DNA from: Flavobacteriaceae bacterium
GTDB taxonomy: Bacteria; Bacteroidota; Bacteroidia; Flavobacteriales; Flavobacteriaceae
Length of the DNA stretch: 61,204 nt
Assembly (NCBI GenBank): GCA_021647885.1
Contig: JAKITV010000010.1
Span: 1 to 61,204 of the forward strand
Direction of reading: 5' to 3'
Both the position numbers and the translations under genes were made by a program. The notes below the pieces were generated by a model, which saw nothing but the letters and a program-made list of their open reading frames with translations, was not told where the DNA came from and did not search any database. How positions within the stretch are numbered: the stretch's first letter is position 1; every line of letters starts with the position of its first letter. Positions 45,995-53,922 of this stretch are shown here, one piece after another.

Positions 45995-48163
45995 ATGACT
46001 GTTACAACAAAGAGTAGCTATTTATTTATTGTTTGCTGTTGCTTTGTGACTTTATTGACATTTGGTCAAATTTCAATTCAACTTCCAGAAAGCCCGACAA
46101 TCGATACAATTCAAAAGTCATGGAAAGGACATAATCATGGTGCGTTTTCGGACACTTTTCTATTTAATAACCAAGTGTTTGTAGATTCGTTCTCAACATT
46201 TCACCCAGGAATTATACGATGGCCTGCTGGAAATAGAAGTCAAAACTATAAATGGGAAGAACATCTTTCGGAAACAAATAAATTCAATCTTAAAAATGTT
46301 ATTCCATTTCTAAATCAGTTTGGAGTAGATCTACAGGTAGTTACCAATTTTGGCAATGGTTCTGCTACTGAATCTGCGGAGTTTGTGAAGTTTTGTAATA
46401 GTACAGATCCGTATTATACCAATTTAAGAGATAGTTTATTAAGTAGTCCAAACCCAATTAAGGTAAAGTATTGGGAAATAGGAAATGAATCTACCACAGC
46501 TTGGTCTTTTGCTTGGTCATGGTTGGGTTTTCAAGATAATATTAGGTTTAGAACAGGAGAACCCTTAAAACCACTTCTAAAAAAGGATATAGATAGTTTA
46601 TATTATTATGGAGGCGATTTTTTTAGAGAAGGTTGGGTAGAGGTTATTGGTGGTATTAATTTGATAGAAGCCATATTGGGCGACCTTAAATTCTATGAAA
46701 ATGATATAACAACTGATACGATTACTATAGATTACCCTAAACTAGATGTATTAGATACAAATGCAGTAAGAGTGTATAGAACGTCTAATTTTGATCAGGT
46801 TTGGTCTAAAACTTTAGGAACAAGTTTAGCCGATGGTCAAGTACTTTATGACAGCATATCAAACCCAAATAATTTACTTGCTGCAAATGAATATTCTTGG
46901 AATGAAACTCAAGTAATTTTAACACCAATTGGAGGTTTAAAAGCAAGTGATGCCTTACTCATTGAATATAATAGTACAGGTCATGATGGTGCTTTTGCTT
47001 TTAGAAACGCAATGAAAGCCGCCGATCCATCCATCGAGATTGGTTATGCTACAGTTTTACAACCAGAGTTATACAACAATAGCACATTTCAACAGGATTT
47101 TGCTGCAAGTCCGCCAGATTTTATGATAGTACATTCTTATCCTGGAGGTAAAACACAACCTCTTGCAGAAAACGGTGATTTTTCGGAAGTAGTTTATGTT
47201 GCTAAAGATGAAATTAATAGTGCTGTAGATTTTCAGGCCTTATGGAATCAAAGAGAAATAGATTGGAGTATTCCTAACGATGTTGGAATCGCAATAACGG
47301 AATGGAATATTAATTTATACGATGGTGCGCCAGAAAATCATCCGCATCGCGGAATTTCAGGAGGAATGTATGTTGCTTCTTTTTTAGCAAATATGTTTGA
47401 AAGTGCAGTACAGGATTCAATAGATTTGCGAGTAAATAATCATTTTGCACTTATTGCTTCTGGCAATAATTTTATCCATCTCTTTAATAGTAATGCGACT
47501 TTAGAAACTTCGGTTGAAGGGAAAGCTACACAATTAGTTATGGAATCTATTGGTGAAAAAACGTTCCCATTATCAATAACTAACATGCCACAAATACAAA
47601 TAATTGGCAATCAACAAGGCGATTTAATAACTATTGATGCTATTGAAAAATGGGGAGGCGTAAGTATTGATGAAAGCTCTGTAAACATTTTGTTTATAAA
47701 TAGAGATGACCAACAGAGTTATGATGTTAATTTGCAAATTCCATCGTCTTATCTTGCCAACAGTATTTCGGTTGATAAACTATATGGCACAATGTTTGAC
47801 CAAAATATTACTGCTAGTTTTCAAGAAGAGGTGCTATCTACCAATAATTATCTGGTTAATTTACCAGCATTTTCGGTGACTTCGGTTAAGATTGCAATTC
47901 AAGGGTCACTTGGCATTGATGAGAATGAGCTGTTAAATAATGAGTTTAATGTATTTCCTAATCCTGCAAGTTCGGTATTGCATATTCAATCTAAAAAAGA
48001 AGAGTATTTGTTAACTATTTACGATGTAAGTGGAAGGATGATACAGCGTTCTACAAAACATTTTTCAGCAAGTATTGATGTGAATGAATTTGCTGAAGGA
48101 CTTTACTTTTTTAACTTGCAAACAGGAAGAGATAATATAACATTTAAGGTAATAAAAAAATAA
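45995..48163 (+). CDS. T9SS-exported glycoside hydrolase, clan GH-A-like
   Basis: The 722-residue protein has a signal peptide (about 1-26) and a TIM-barrel-like catalytic region (about 30-500). This shows IIRWPAGN, VTNFGNGSA, the acid/base segment YWEIGNES and a likely nucleophile in ITEWN. The layout is like alpha-L-arabinofuranosidases and related GH-A enzymes. A beta-sandwich with INRDDQQSYDVNLQIP follows. The C-terminal sorting domain (about 645-722) reads NVFPNPASSVLHI, YDVSGRMI, LYFFNLQTG, KVIKK, the type A signal for the type IX secretion system. The exact sugar substrate cannot be told. The other parts of a polysaccharide-use locus are absent. Confidence 0.8.
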   Translation: MTVTTKSSYLFIVCCCFVTLLTFGQISIQLPESPTIDTIQKSWKGHNHGAFSDTFLFNNQVFVDSFSTFHPGIIRWPAGNRSQNYKWEEHLSETNKFNLKNVIPFLNQFGVDLQVVTNFGNGSATESAEFVKFCNSTDPYYTNLRDSLLSSPNPIKVKYWEIGNESTTAWSFAWSWLGFQDNIRFRTGEPLKPLLKKDIDSLYYYGGDFFREGWVEVIGGINLIEAILGDLKFYENDITTDTITIDYPKLDVLDTNAVRVYRTSNFDQVWSKTLGTSLADGQVLYDSISNPNNLLAANEYSWNETQVILTPIGGLKASDALLIEYNSTGHDGAFAFRNAMKAADPSIEIGYATVLQPELYNNSTFQQDFAASPPDFMIVHSYPGGKTQPLAENGDFSEVVYVAKDEINSAVDFQALWNQREIDWSIPNDVGIAITEWNINLYDGAPENHPHRGISGGMYVASFLANMFESAVQDSIDLRVNNHFALIASGNNFIHLFNSNATLETSVEGKATQLVMESIGEKTFPLSITNMPQIQIIGNQQGDLITIDAIEKWGGVSIDESSVNILFINRDDQQSYDVNLQIPSSYLANSISVDKLYGTMFDQNITASFQEEVLSTNNYLVNLPAFSVTSVKIAIQGSLGIDENELLNNEFNVFPNPASSVLHIQSKKEEYLLTIYDVSGRMIQRSTKHFSASIDVNEFAEGLYFFNLQTGRDNITFKVIKK

Positions 48164-48175
48164 ATCTAGATTTAT

Positions 48176-48874
48176 TTAAAAAGTCAACCTCGCCAAATAA
48201 TCATAATGCTCACCTTCCAAAACCAATTCACATTGTAAACCAACACTTTTACAAGCCAACTTTAAAGTTTCAAAATCTAAATAGAGCATTTTAAAAGTAT
48301 TTTCATCTTCATTTTTATAACTTACATAATAGTCGAGTTCGCCATAATAATTAGAGTTGCCATCCATCCAATAACCACCATCATCATCTTTATACATATA
48401 TTTAATATCAGAGGAATCAATAAGGATTTGACCATTGGGATGTAACAACGATTTTAAATGATTTAAATACCTAGGTGTATTGTCTAAATCCTCAAAAACA
48501 CCTGTGCCATTCATAAGTAATAAAATAGTGTCAAAAGTTTCGGCTTCATCTAAAATATTTTTTACTTCAGCATTTAAAACGCCTCGTTTTTCGCATACTT
48601 CAATAGCGCCTTTTGAAATGTCAATGGCTTTAACTTTAAAACCTTTGTCTTGTAAATACAAACTATGACTGCCTGCGCCACAGCCTATATCTAATATCTT
48701 ACCTTGAGCTAGATGTAATGCATTTTGTTCAATCTTAGGCATTTCAGAATAATTTCTAAACAAATATGGTAAAGGCAATTTGTCTTCATCCGAAATACTT
48801 GTAGATGTAATAATATCTTCAGAATAATTTCCGTTTTGATAATCTAATAAAGCTTTTCCGAAGAGGTCTTTCAT
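48176..48874 (-). CDS. Class I SAM-dependent methyltransferase
   Basis: From the ATG at 48874 the protein has 232 residues. Motif I is GKILDIGCGAGSHSLYLQ, followed by KVKAIDISKGAIEVCEKRG, the acidic loop of the SAM site, and the FDTILLLMNGTGVFEDL stretch. An earlier in-frame ATG at 48913 would make residues 1-13 from the palindrome at 48891-48910, so the inner start is preferred. The target molecule is unknown. It is divergent from the cysteine-cluster gene, with 70 bases between the two starts. Confidence 0.85.
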   Translation of the reverse strand: MKDLFGKALLDYQNGNYSEDIITSTSISDEDKLPLPYLFRNYSEMPKIEQNALHLAQGKILDIGCGAGSHSLYLQDKGFKVKAIDISKGAIEVCEKRGVLNAEVKNILDEAETFDTILLLMNGTGVFEDLDNTPRYLNHLKSLLHPNGQILIDSSDIKYMYKDDDGGYWMDGNSNYYGELDYYVSYKNEDENTFKMLYLDFETLKLACKSVGLQCELVLEGEHYDYLARLTF

Positions 48875-48890
48875 TGACAAAATTTTTATC

Positions 48891-48910
48891 ATTTCCGCGT
48901 AGGCGGAAAT
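48891..48910. repeat. Small palindrome (ATTTCCGC-GTAG-GCGGAAAT)
   Basis: An 8-bp perfect stem with a GTAG loop lies between two divergent genes. It has the same loop as the palindrome at 25109-25126, and the stem differs but stays paired. Confidence 0.7.
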
Positions 48911-48944
48911 CACATAATTGGAACTAAAATGTTATTTTTACAGC

Positions 48945-49454
48945 ATGCAAGACATCATAGATAATCTTCCAAAGCTCGCCAAAGATAAGCATATTGAGAA
49001 CAAGAAGTTCTTTACCAAGCTAAAAAAGAAGCCGCCAAAACAATTGGATTATTTGATGCAAGAATTGCACGATGATGAATTCTCTCGAACTGATTGTCTA
49101 GAATGTGCTAATTGCTGTAAAACTACAAGTCCAATATTTACAGATAAAGATGTAGAGCGTATTGCAAAACATTTTAAAATGAAAGTCTATGATTTTACAA
49201 CTCAATTTTTGAAAGTTGATGAAGATATTTTTTTTGTTTTAAAGCAAGTGCCATGTACGTTTCTTGATGAAGATAATTCGTGTTCTATTTACGATGTGCG
49301 TCCAAAAGCATGTAGAGAATATCCGCATACTAACAGAAAAAAAATTCATAAAATATCTAATTTAACCTTGAATAACATTGCAATTTGTCCAGCTGTTTTT
49401 AATATTGTGGAAGAAATGAAAAAAAGAATACAAACGACTAAACGAGAAATTTAA
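48945..49454 (+). CDS. YkgJ-type cysteine-cluster protein
   Basis: From the ATG at 48945 the protein has 169 residues. The cysteines lie in DCLECANCCK, VPCTFLDEDNSCSIYDVRPKACREYP (in two blocks) and NIAICPAV, the arrangement of the YkgJ/Fe-S or zinc cluster family (eight or so Cys ligands). The biochemical role of the family is poorly known. A start at 48918 would add nine residues without family support. It is followed at 24 bases by the next gene on the same strand. Confidence 0.85.
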   Translation: MQDIIDNLPKLAKDKHIENKKFFTKLKKKPPKQLDYLMQELHDDEFSRTDCLECANCCKTTSPIFTDKDVERIAKHFKMKVYDFTTQFLKVDEDIFFVLKQVPCTFLDEDNSCSIYDVRPKACREYPHTNRKKIHKISNLTLNNIAICPAVFNIVEEMKKRIQTTKREI

Positions 49455-49478
49455 AATTTTATTCGAAATAAAATCCCA

Positions 49479-50375
49479 ATGAAAAAATCAGTTTTACTTT
49501 TTGTGTTTGTAATAACATCATTTAATTTCTGTTTGTCGCAAGAGTGGTTTACGTCATTAAAAGTGGCTAAAAAATTAGCACTAGTACAAGACAAAATGTT
49601 ATTTGTTATGTGGGAAAACGCTATGAGCTACCCTTATCCTGTATTAATAAATACTGAGAATGGTGAATCCGTAGTTACAGATTTATTTGATGACGAACGT
49701 ATCAATAGAATGATTTGGGAATATTTTATTCCTGTAAAGATTTATGAATCAGAATATGCAGAGTTATCTCATAAAATTAAGGAAACCAGAGGAGAGAAAT
49801 ATTTTAATAAGCTTATAGATGATGGTATTAAAATTATGGATGTAAACGGAAATATTTTAAACATTAATTCTTCTAATGAGTATATTGAAAATTTGTCTTT
49901 ATTAATTAAACGCTATGCTTTAAACACTTCTTTTTTGAAACAAGAATTGGTTAATTATTCTAAAAATAAAAGCTTCTCAACATCATTTTGGTTGGCTTCT
50001 AAATATCTTGATTTCGCTATATTTATAGGAAAAGACACCAGATTTGAAATAATACAATTAGCAAATATTTACTTTAATGAGGCAAGAAACCATCTAACAA
50101 AAAGCGATTTAAATAATAAAAAGGCTATTTTGCAAAAGTTTGATTTGCTAGAATTAAAAGAGTACTTAATCTTAAATAAGCCAAGAAAAGTGCTTAGACA
50201 TTTAAAGAAATTAGATGTTACTGAAATTGATGAAATAAATCAGTCTCTATTCTCTTTTTTAAAATATACTTCATTTAAACTTTTAGATAATGAAAAAAAT
50301 GCAGCTTTATGGAAAAGTAAAGTTTCTTTAGTAGATTTGAGAATAGCAAAATTAATTATAAATATTAACTCTTAA
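49479..50375 (+). CDS. Secreted protein, possibly thioredoxin-fold without CxxC
   Basis: The 298-residue protein has a signal peptide (about 1-20, ending CLSQ). The start of the mature part (EWFTSLKVAKKLALVQDKMLFV, about 21-42, then MWENAMSYPY) has the look of the thioredoxin-like proteins that begin with a W-x-x-S-x-x-x-A-x-x-x-A pattern. A CxxC pair is missing, so no redox activity is expected. The second half is helical and repeat-like (about 150-290). No function can be given. It runs with the next two genes. Confidence 0.6.
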   Translation: MKKSVLLFVFVITSFNFCLSQEWFTSLKVAKKLALVQDKMLFVMWENAMSYPYPVLINTENGESVVTDLFDDERINRMIWEYFIPVKIYESEYAELSHKIKETRGEKYFNKLIDDGIKIMDVNGNILNINSSNEYIENLSLLIKRYALNTSFLKQELVNYSKNKSFSTSFWLASKYLDFAIFIGKDTRFEIIQLANIYFNEARNHLTKSDLNNKKAILQKFDLLELKEYLILNKPRKVLRHLKKLDVTEIDEINQSLFSFLKYTSFKLLDNEKNAALWKSKVSLVDLRIAKLIININS

Positions 50376-50380
50376 GATTA

Positions 50381-51229
50381 TTGGAAACATTAATAAATTA
50401 TTTTGAAACCATACCTTCTTTACACAGAAGTATTATTCTTGTTGGAGGCATAACGTTATTTTGGCTAATTGAAGGCGCTGTGCCATTGTTTAAGTTTGAT
50501 TACAAAAAATGGAAACATGCAATTCCCAATTTCTTTTTTACACTCACAACCATCATAATCAATTTTGGATTGGCATTTATACTTTTAAATTTAGCCGATT
50601 GGGTTGTGGCCAACGATTTTGGGATTATTAATTGGCTGCCAGAAATGCCATTATGGTTGTATGTTATTCTTGGCGTGTTACTTTTAGATTTTATTGGAGC
50701 TTATGTTGCTCATTATGTAGAGCATAAAGTTAAACCCTTATGGATGATTCATTTGGTACATCATACAGACCACAAGGTAGATACCACAACAGCTAATAGA
50801 CACCATCCTTTGGAAAGCGTAATTCGTTTTGTGTTTACACTTATAGGTGTTTTTATTATTGGTGCTCCAATAGGGATTGTGATGCTTTACCAATCATTGT
50901 CTTTAGTGGCAACACAATTTAGTCATGCTAATATAAAACTGCCTAAAAAAGTGGATCATTTTATTAGCTATTTTCTGGTATCTCCAGATATGCATAAAAT
51001 CCACCATCATTATGTATTGCCATATACCGATTCTAACTACGGAAATATTTTTTCTATTTGGGACAGAATTTTTGGAACGTATATGAAAATGGATAGAGAA
51101 GATTTAGTCTATGGCGTTGATGTGTTTCCAGATGAAGCAACAAATAGCAACATTAAAGATTTATTGATTCAACCATTTCAAAAATATCAAAAGCCAACTA
51201 TAATAAATTCATCTCGTAACAATGAATAA
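50381..51229 (+). CDS. Sterol desaturase/fatty acid hydroxylase-family membrane protein
   Basis: The 282-residue protein has about four transmembrane segments and the diiron histidine boxes HYVEH, HLVHHTDHKVD with NRHHP, and MHKIHHHY. This is the fatty acid hydroxylase pattern (C-5 sterol desaturase, alkylglycerol monooxygenase-like and beta-carotene hydroxylase-like members). It oxidises a lipid in the inner membrane and the substrate is unknown. The start is TTG, five bases after the previous stop, with no ATG in the first 120 codons that would keep the fold. It overlaps the next gene by eight bases. Confidence 0.85.
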   Translation: METLINYFETIPSLHRSIILVGGITLFWLIEGAVPLFKFDYKKWKHAIPNFFFTLTTIIINFGLAFILLNLADWVVANDFGIINWLPEMPLWLYVILGVLLLDFIGAYVAHYVEHKVKPLWMIHLVHHTDHKVDTTTANRHHPLESVIRFVFTLIGVFIIGAPIGIVMLYQSLSLVATQFSHANIKLPKKVDHFISYFLVSPDMHKIHHHYVLPYTDSNYGNIFSIWDRIFGTYMKMDREDLVYGVDVFPDEATNSNIKDLLIQPFQKYQKPTIINSSRNNE

Positions 51230-52088
51230 AGTTTTAATCTTCGGAATATTTTCACTCTTAATAAATTGTACTACTTCTCATCAAATAGATATTCAAGGAC
51301 ATCGAGGTAGTCGTGGATTAATGCCAGAAAACACTTTGCCAGCTTTTGAAAAAGCAATAGATTTAGGAGTGCATACTCTAGAGTTAGACCTTGCAATTTC
51401 TAAAGACCGTAAAGTCGTAGTATCTCACGAACCTTATATTAACAGCTTATTTTGTTTAGATACGCTTGGAAATGAAATTGACCCAAAAACTGATAAAACA
51501 TATAATCTGTATAAAATGAATTATCAGGAAATCAAAAAATTTGATTGTGGGACAAAAAAGTTTCATAGGTTTCAAGAACAACAAAAAATAAAAACTCATA
51601 AACCGTTATTAAGCGAGGTTTTTGAAATGGTAAAAGCAAAAAATAGTAAGGTAAAGTTTAATATAGAAATTAAAGCAGATCCAAAATACGATGATATTTA
51701 TACACCTAAACCAGATGAATTTGTACGTTTGGTTTTAGAACTAATAAATGATTATGATGTTTTTGAACTTACAAATTTACAGTCTTTCGATTTAAGAATT
51801 TTAGAAGAAGTAAAACGACAAGCTCCAAAAATGAAAGTAGCGTTATTAGTTGACGAGTCCGAAGTAATAGAAGATAAATTATCTAGATTAAGTTACTCAC
51901 CAGAAATAATAAGTCCTTATTATAAGCTAATAGATAAAAAAATAGTTAAAAATCTTCATGCCAAAAACTTTCAAGTCATCCCATGGACAATTAATAACGT
52001 AGAAGACATGCAACTCATGATTAATTATGGTGTGGATGGCATAATAACAGATTATCCAGACAGATTAATCAAATTGCTGAAAAACTAA
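51222..52088 (+). CDS. Glycerophosphodiester phosphodiesterase-family lipoprotein
   Basis: The 288-residue protein has a putative lipobox at Cys16 (SLLINC) and the GDPD TIM-barrel motifs: GHRGSRGLMPENTLPAF with the catalytic His, GVHTLELDLAISKDRKVVVSHEP with the metal-binding Glu and Asp and second His, and FNIEIKADP. The ending IPWTINNVEDMQLMINYGVDGIITDYP is canonical. It releases glycerol 3-phosphate from glycerophosphodiesters outside the inner membrane. It overlaps the hydroxylase gene by eight bases, so both belong to one lipid-related operon. Confidence 0.92.
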   Translation: MNKVLIFGIFSLLINCTTSHQIDIQGHRGSRGLMPENTLPAFEKAIDLGVHTLELDLAISKDRKVVVSHEPYINSLFCLDTLGNEIDPKTDKTYNLYKMNYQEIKKFDCGTKKFHRFQEQQKIKTHKPLLSEVFEMVKAKNSKVKFNIEIKADPKYDDIYTPKPDEFVRLVLELINDYDVFELTNLQSFDLRILEEVKRQAPKMKVALLVDESEVIEDKLSRLSYSPEIISPYYKLIDKKIVKNLHAKNFQVIPWTINNVEDMQLMINYGVDGIITDYPDRLIKLLKN

Positions 52089-52247
52089 GTTTTCAACAAA
52101 GTTATTAACAACGATTGTCATTCCTCTGTTTTTTATGCATTTTGTAGATTATTTTTCTTTAAGAGATACAAATCTAATTAGATTTATCCCGAGGGATTAA
52201 TTATTACTGTTGAGTTTTAATTAAAGTTGAACTTAATAGCATTTCAT

Positions 52248-52640
52248 TTGAAAAAATATCTTTTAGTACTTATTGCATCTTCTAATCTTTTATTTCAGGA
52301 TTTATACGCTCAAGAGCGTTTTGCAACAATAGAAAAAAACGTCAATTTTAGAGCAAGTAACTTATTTCATGGTTTAAATAAAACCAGAGACACATTATTA
52401 CTTAAAAGTGATAAAGAAATTAATTATGTGTATTCTATTAATAAAGATAATAATAGAGAGATAGATTATCATGTAAATGCTAATTCTTTTAAAGTCCCTC
52501 TTAAAAATTTAAGTAAAGGCAAACATGTTTTCTCTGTTGTACAAGCTCCTTTATTAATTGTATTTGTAGTTCATATTTTTAAAGATTCCCCTCCAATTAT
52601 TGTGATGGATGAAGATGATGTTGCAGTATTAAAAAACTAA
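52248..52640 (+). CDS. Small secreted protein of unknown function
   Basis: A frame of about 130 residues with a signal peptide (KKYLLVLIASSNLLFQDLYAQ). There is no ATG in the N-terminal part. TTG at 52248 gives a normal signal peptide and lies about 19 bases after a weak -7-like TAAAGTTG, while TTG at 52227 would lie in that element. The mature part holds RFATIEKNVNFRASN and a hydrophobic stretch near 95-110. No family is recognised and it could be a lipid- or cell-wall-linked small protein. Confidence 0.55.
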   Translation: MKKYLLVLIASSNLLFQDLYAQERFATIEKNVNFRASNLFHGLNKTRDTLLLKSDKEINYVYSINKDNNREIDYHVNANSFKVPLKNLSKGKHVFSVVQAPLLIVFVVHIFKDSPPIIVMDEDDVAVLKN

Positions 52641-52650
52641 CTTTCTTAGT

Positions 52651-53913
52651 TTACCTATATATCAAATACTTCTTTCTAATTATTTTAAAAGATTCTAAAC
52701 CATCTTGCCAAGTGGCTTTAATTTCTTTTTCAGTTAAACCAGCTTCAATTTGTTGTTGCAATTTTTTTGTTCCAGCTAATTTGGTGAGGAAATCGTTGAA
52801 AAAATCTTCTTTATTTAAAGTTGAAGAATAGGCTTCAATTAAGTAACCAAGACGAATTTCGTTATGTTCTTCTTCTTCGCTTAAATCAGAACCACAGCAT
52901 TCTTTTCCTTGGTGTTTTGGGTATTTTGCTCCAAAATTAGGTTGAGGTGTAAAACAATAATTTATGTATTCACCTGACATAAAAGGTGAGCCATACACTT
53001 GAAACTGCTTATCTGTACCTCGACCAATACTTACATTTGTGCCTTCAAAAAAACATAAACTTGGGTACAAATTAATAGCTTTGTCGTTTGGTAAATTTGG
53101 TGATGGTTTTATGGGCAAACTGTAAGACGTGTTATGAGTATAACTTTTAATTGGAATAACAGTAATATCGCATTGAACTCTATTTTCTAACCATTGTTCT
53201 CCGTTTATCATTTGTGCATATTCGCCAATGGTCATTCCATGAACCACAGGAACAGGATGCATCCCAACAAAACTTTTGTGTTCCATTTCTAAAATTGGAC
53301 CATCTACATAGTGTCCATTTGGGTTTGGTCTGTCTAAAATAAGGAGAGGAATGTTTTGCTCTGCACAAGCTTCCATAACATAATGTAATGTAGAAATATA
53401 GGTGTAAAATCGTGCGCCAACATCTTGAATATCGAATATTAAAATATCAATGTTTTCAAGTTGTTCAGTCGAAGGCTTTCTGTTTTTTCCATATAATGAA
53501 ATTATTGGTAATCCTGTTTTTGTATCTATTCCATCTTTAACTTTTTCTCCAGCATCAGCAGTACCACGAAATCCATGTTCGGGAGCAAAAACTTTTTTAA
53601 CATCAATGTCAAGCGATAATAAAGAATCTACAAGATGAGTAAAACTTCCGTCTCCCGTCTTCTGTCTTCCGTCTTTAAAAATAACACTCGTTTGATTAGC
53701 AACAATCCCAACTTTTTTTCCGCTTAATAAAAGCAAATAATTCTCAGTTTGGTTTGCTCCAACAATAACAACTTTGTCATCCTGAACTTGTTTCAGGATC
53801 TCATTATTTTGAGCAGACTTTTTTCTGTCATTAGAACCACAAGAAATCAGTACCAAAACAATCCCAATAATTTTCGGGAATAAAACTGTATTTTTGAAGA
53901 TATTTAAACCCAT
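52651..53913 (-). CDS. DUF1343 exo-beta-N-acetylmuramidase (NamZ-like) lipoprotein
   Basis: The 420-residue protein has a lipobox ending at Cys25 (VLISC). The DUF1343 (GH171) core shows KKVGIVANQTSV, KKVFAPEHGFRG, IDILIFDIQDVGARFYTYISTL, DRPNPNGHYVDGP and SPNLPNDKAINLYPSLCFFEGTNVSIGRGTD. NamZ enzymes remove terminal MurNAc from muropeptide sugar chains in wall recycling. Two short pieces of the protein derive from repeat DNA: ILKQVQD (39-45, from a palindrome) and DGRQKTGDGS (81-90, from a TTCCGTC-like repeat). The second interrupts the family segment NQTSV...THLVDSLL. The start is nine bases from that of the divergent permease gene. Confidence 0.92.
   Translation of the reverse strand: MGLNIFKNTVLFPKIIGIVLVLISCGSNDRKKSAQNNEILKQVQDDKVVIVGANQTENYLLLLSGKKVGIVANQTSVIFKDGRQKTGDGSFTHLVDSLLSLDIDVKKVFAPEHGFRGTADAGEKVKDGIDTKTGLPIISLYGKNRKPSTEQLENIDILIFDIQDVGARFYTYISTLHYVMEACAEQNIPLLILDRPNPNGHYVDGPILEMEHKSFVGMHPVPVVHGMTIGEYAQMINGEQWLENRVQCDITVIPIKSYTHNTSYSLPIKPSPNLPNDKAINLYPSLCFFEGTNVSIGRGTDKQFQVYGSPFMSGEYINYCFTPQPNFGAKYPKHQGKECCGSDLSEEEEHNEIRLGYLIEAYSSTLNKEDFFNDFLTKLAGTKKLQQQIEAGLTEKEIKATWQDGLESFKIIRKKYLIYR
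53643..53676. repeat. Near-tandem TTCCGTCT/CCCGTCTTCTG repeat inside the namZ-like gene
   Basis: The stretch ACTTCCGTCTCCCGTCTTC and TGTCTTCCGTCTTT is built of about four imperfect 7-8-base units. It encodes residues 81-90 of the muramidase in frame. Confidence 0.75.
53779..53799. repeat. Dispersed palindrome inside the namZ-like gene
   Basis: On the minus strand ATCCTGAA-ACAAG-TTCAGGAT is an 8-bp stem with an ACAAG loop. The hairpin at 10328-10348 has the same layout and loop with two swapped base pairs. Here it is read in frame as ILKQVQD in the linker behind the lipobox. Confidence 0.8.
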
Positions 53914-53922
53914 TATTAAAAT

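Noticed and set aside
48875..48913. A 13-residue extension of the methyltransferase
   Set aside because: It is encoded by the small palindrome at 48891-48910, and the inner ATG matches the usual start of the family better.
52227..52247. TTG at 52227 as start of the small secreted protein
   Set aside because: It lies inside the only promoter-like element and would add residues in front of a complete signal peptide. The TTG at 52248 fits better, though both lack strong support.
53180..53368. A small Cys/Trp-rich frame on the minus strand
   Set aside because: It lies out of frame within the muramidase gene on the same strand, with no independent support.
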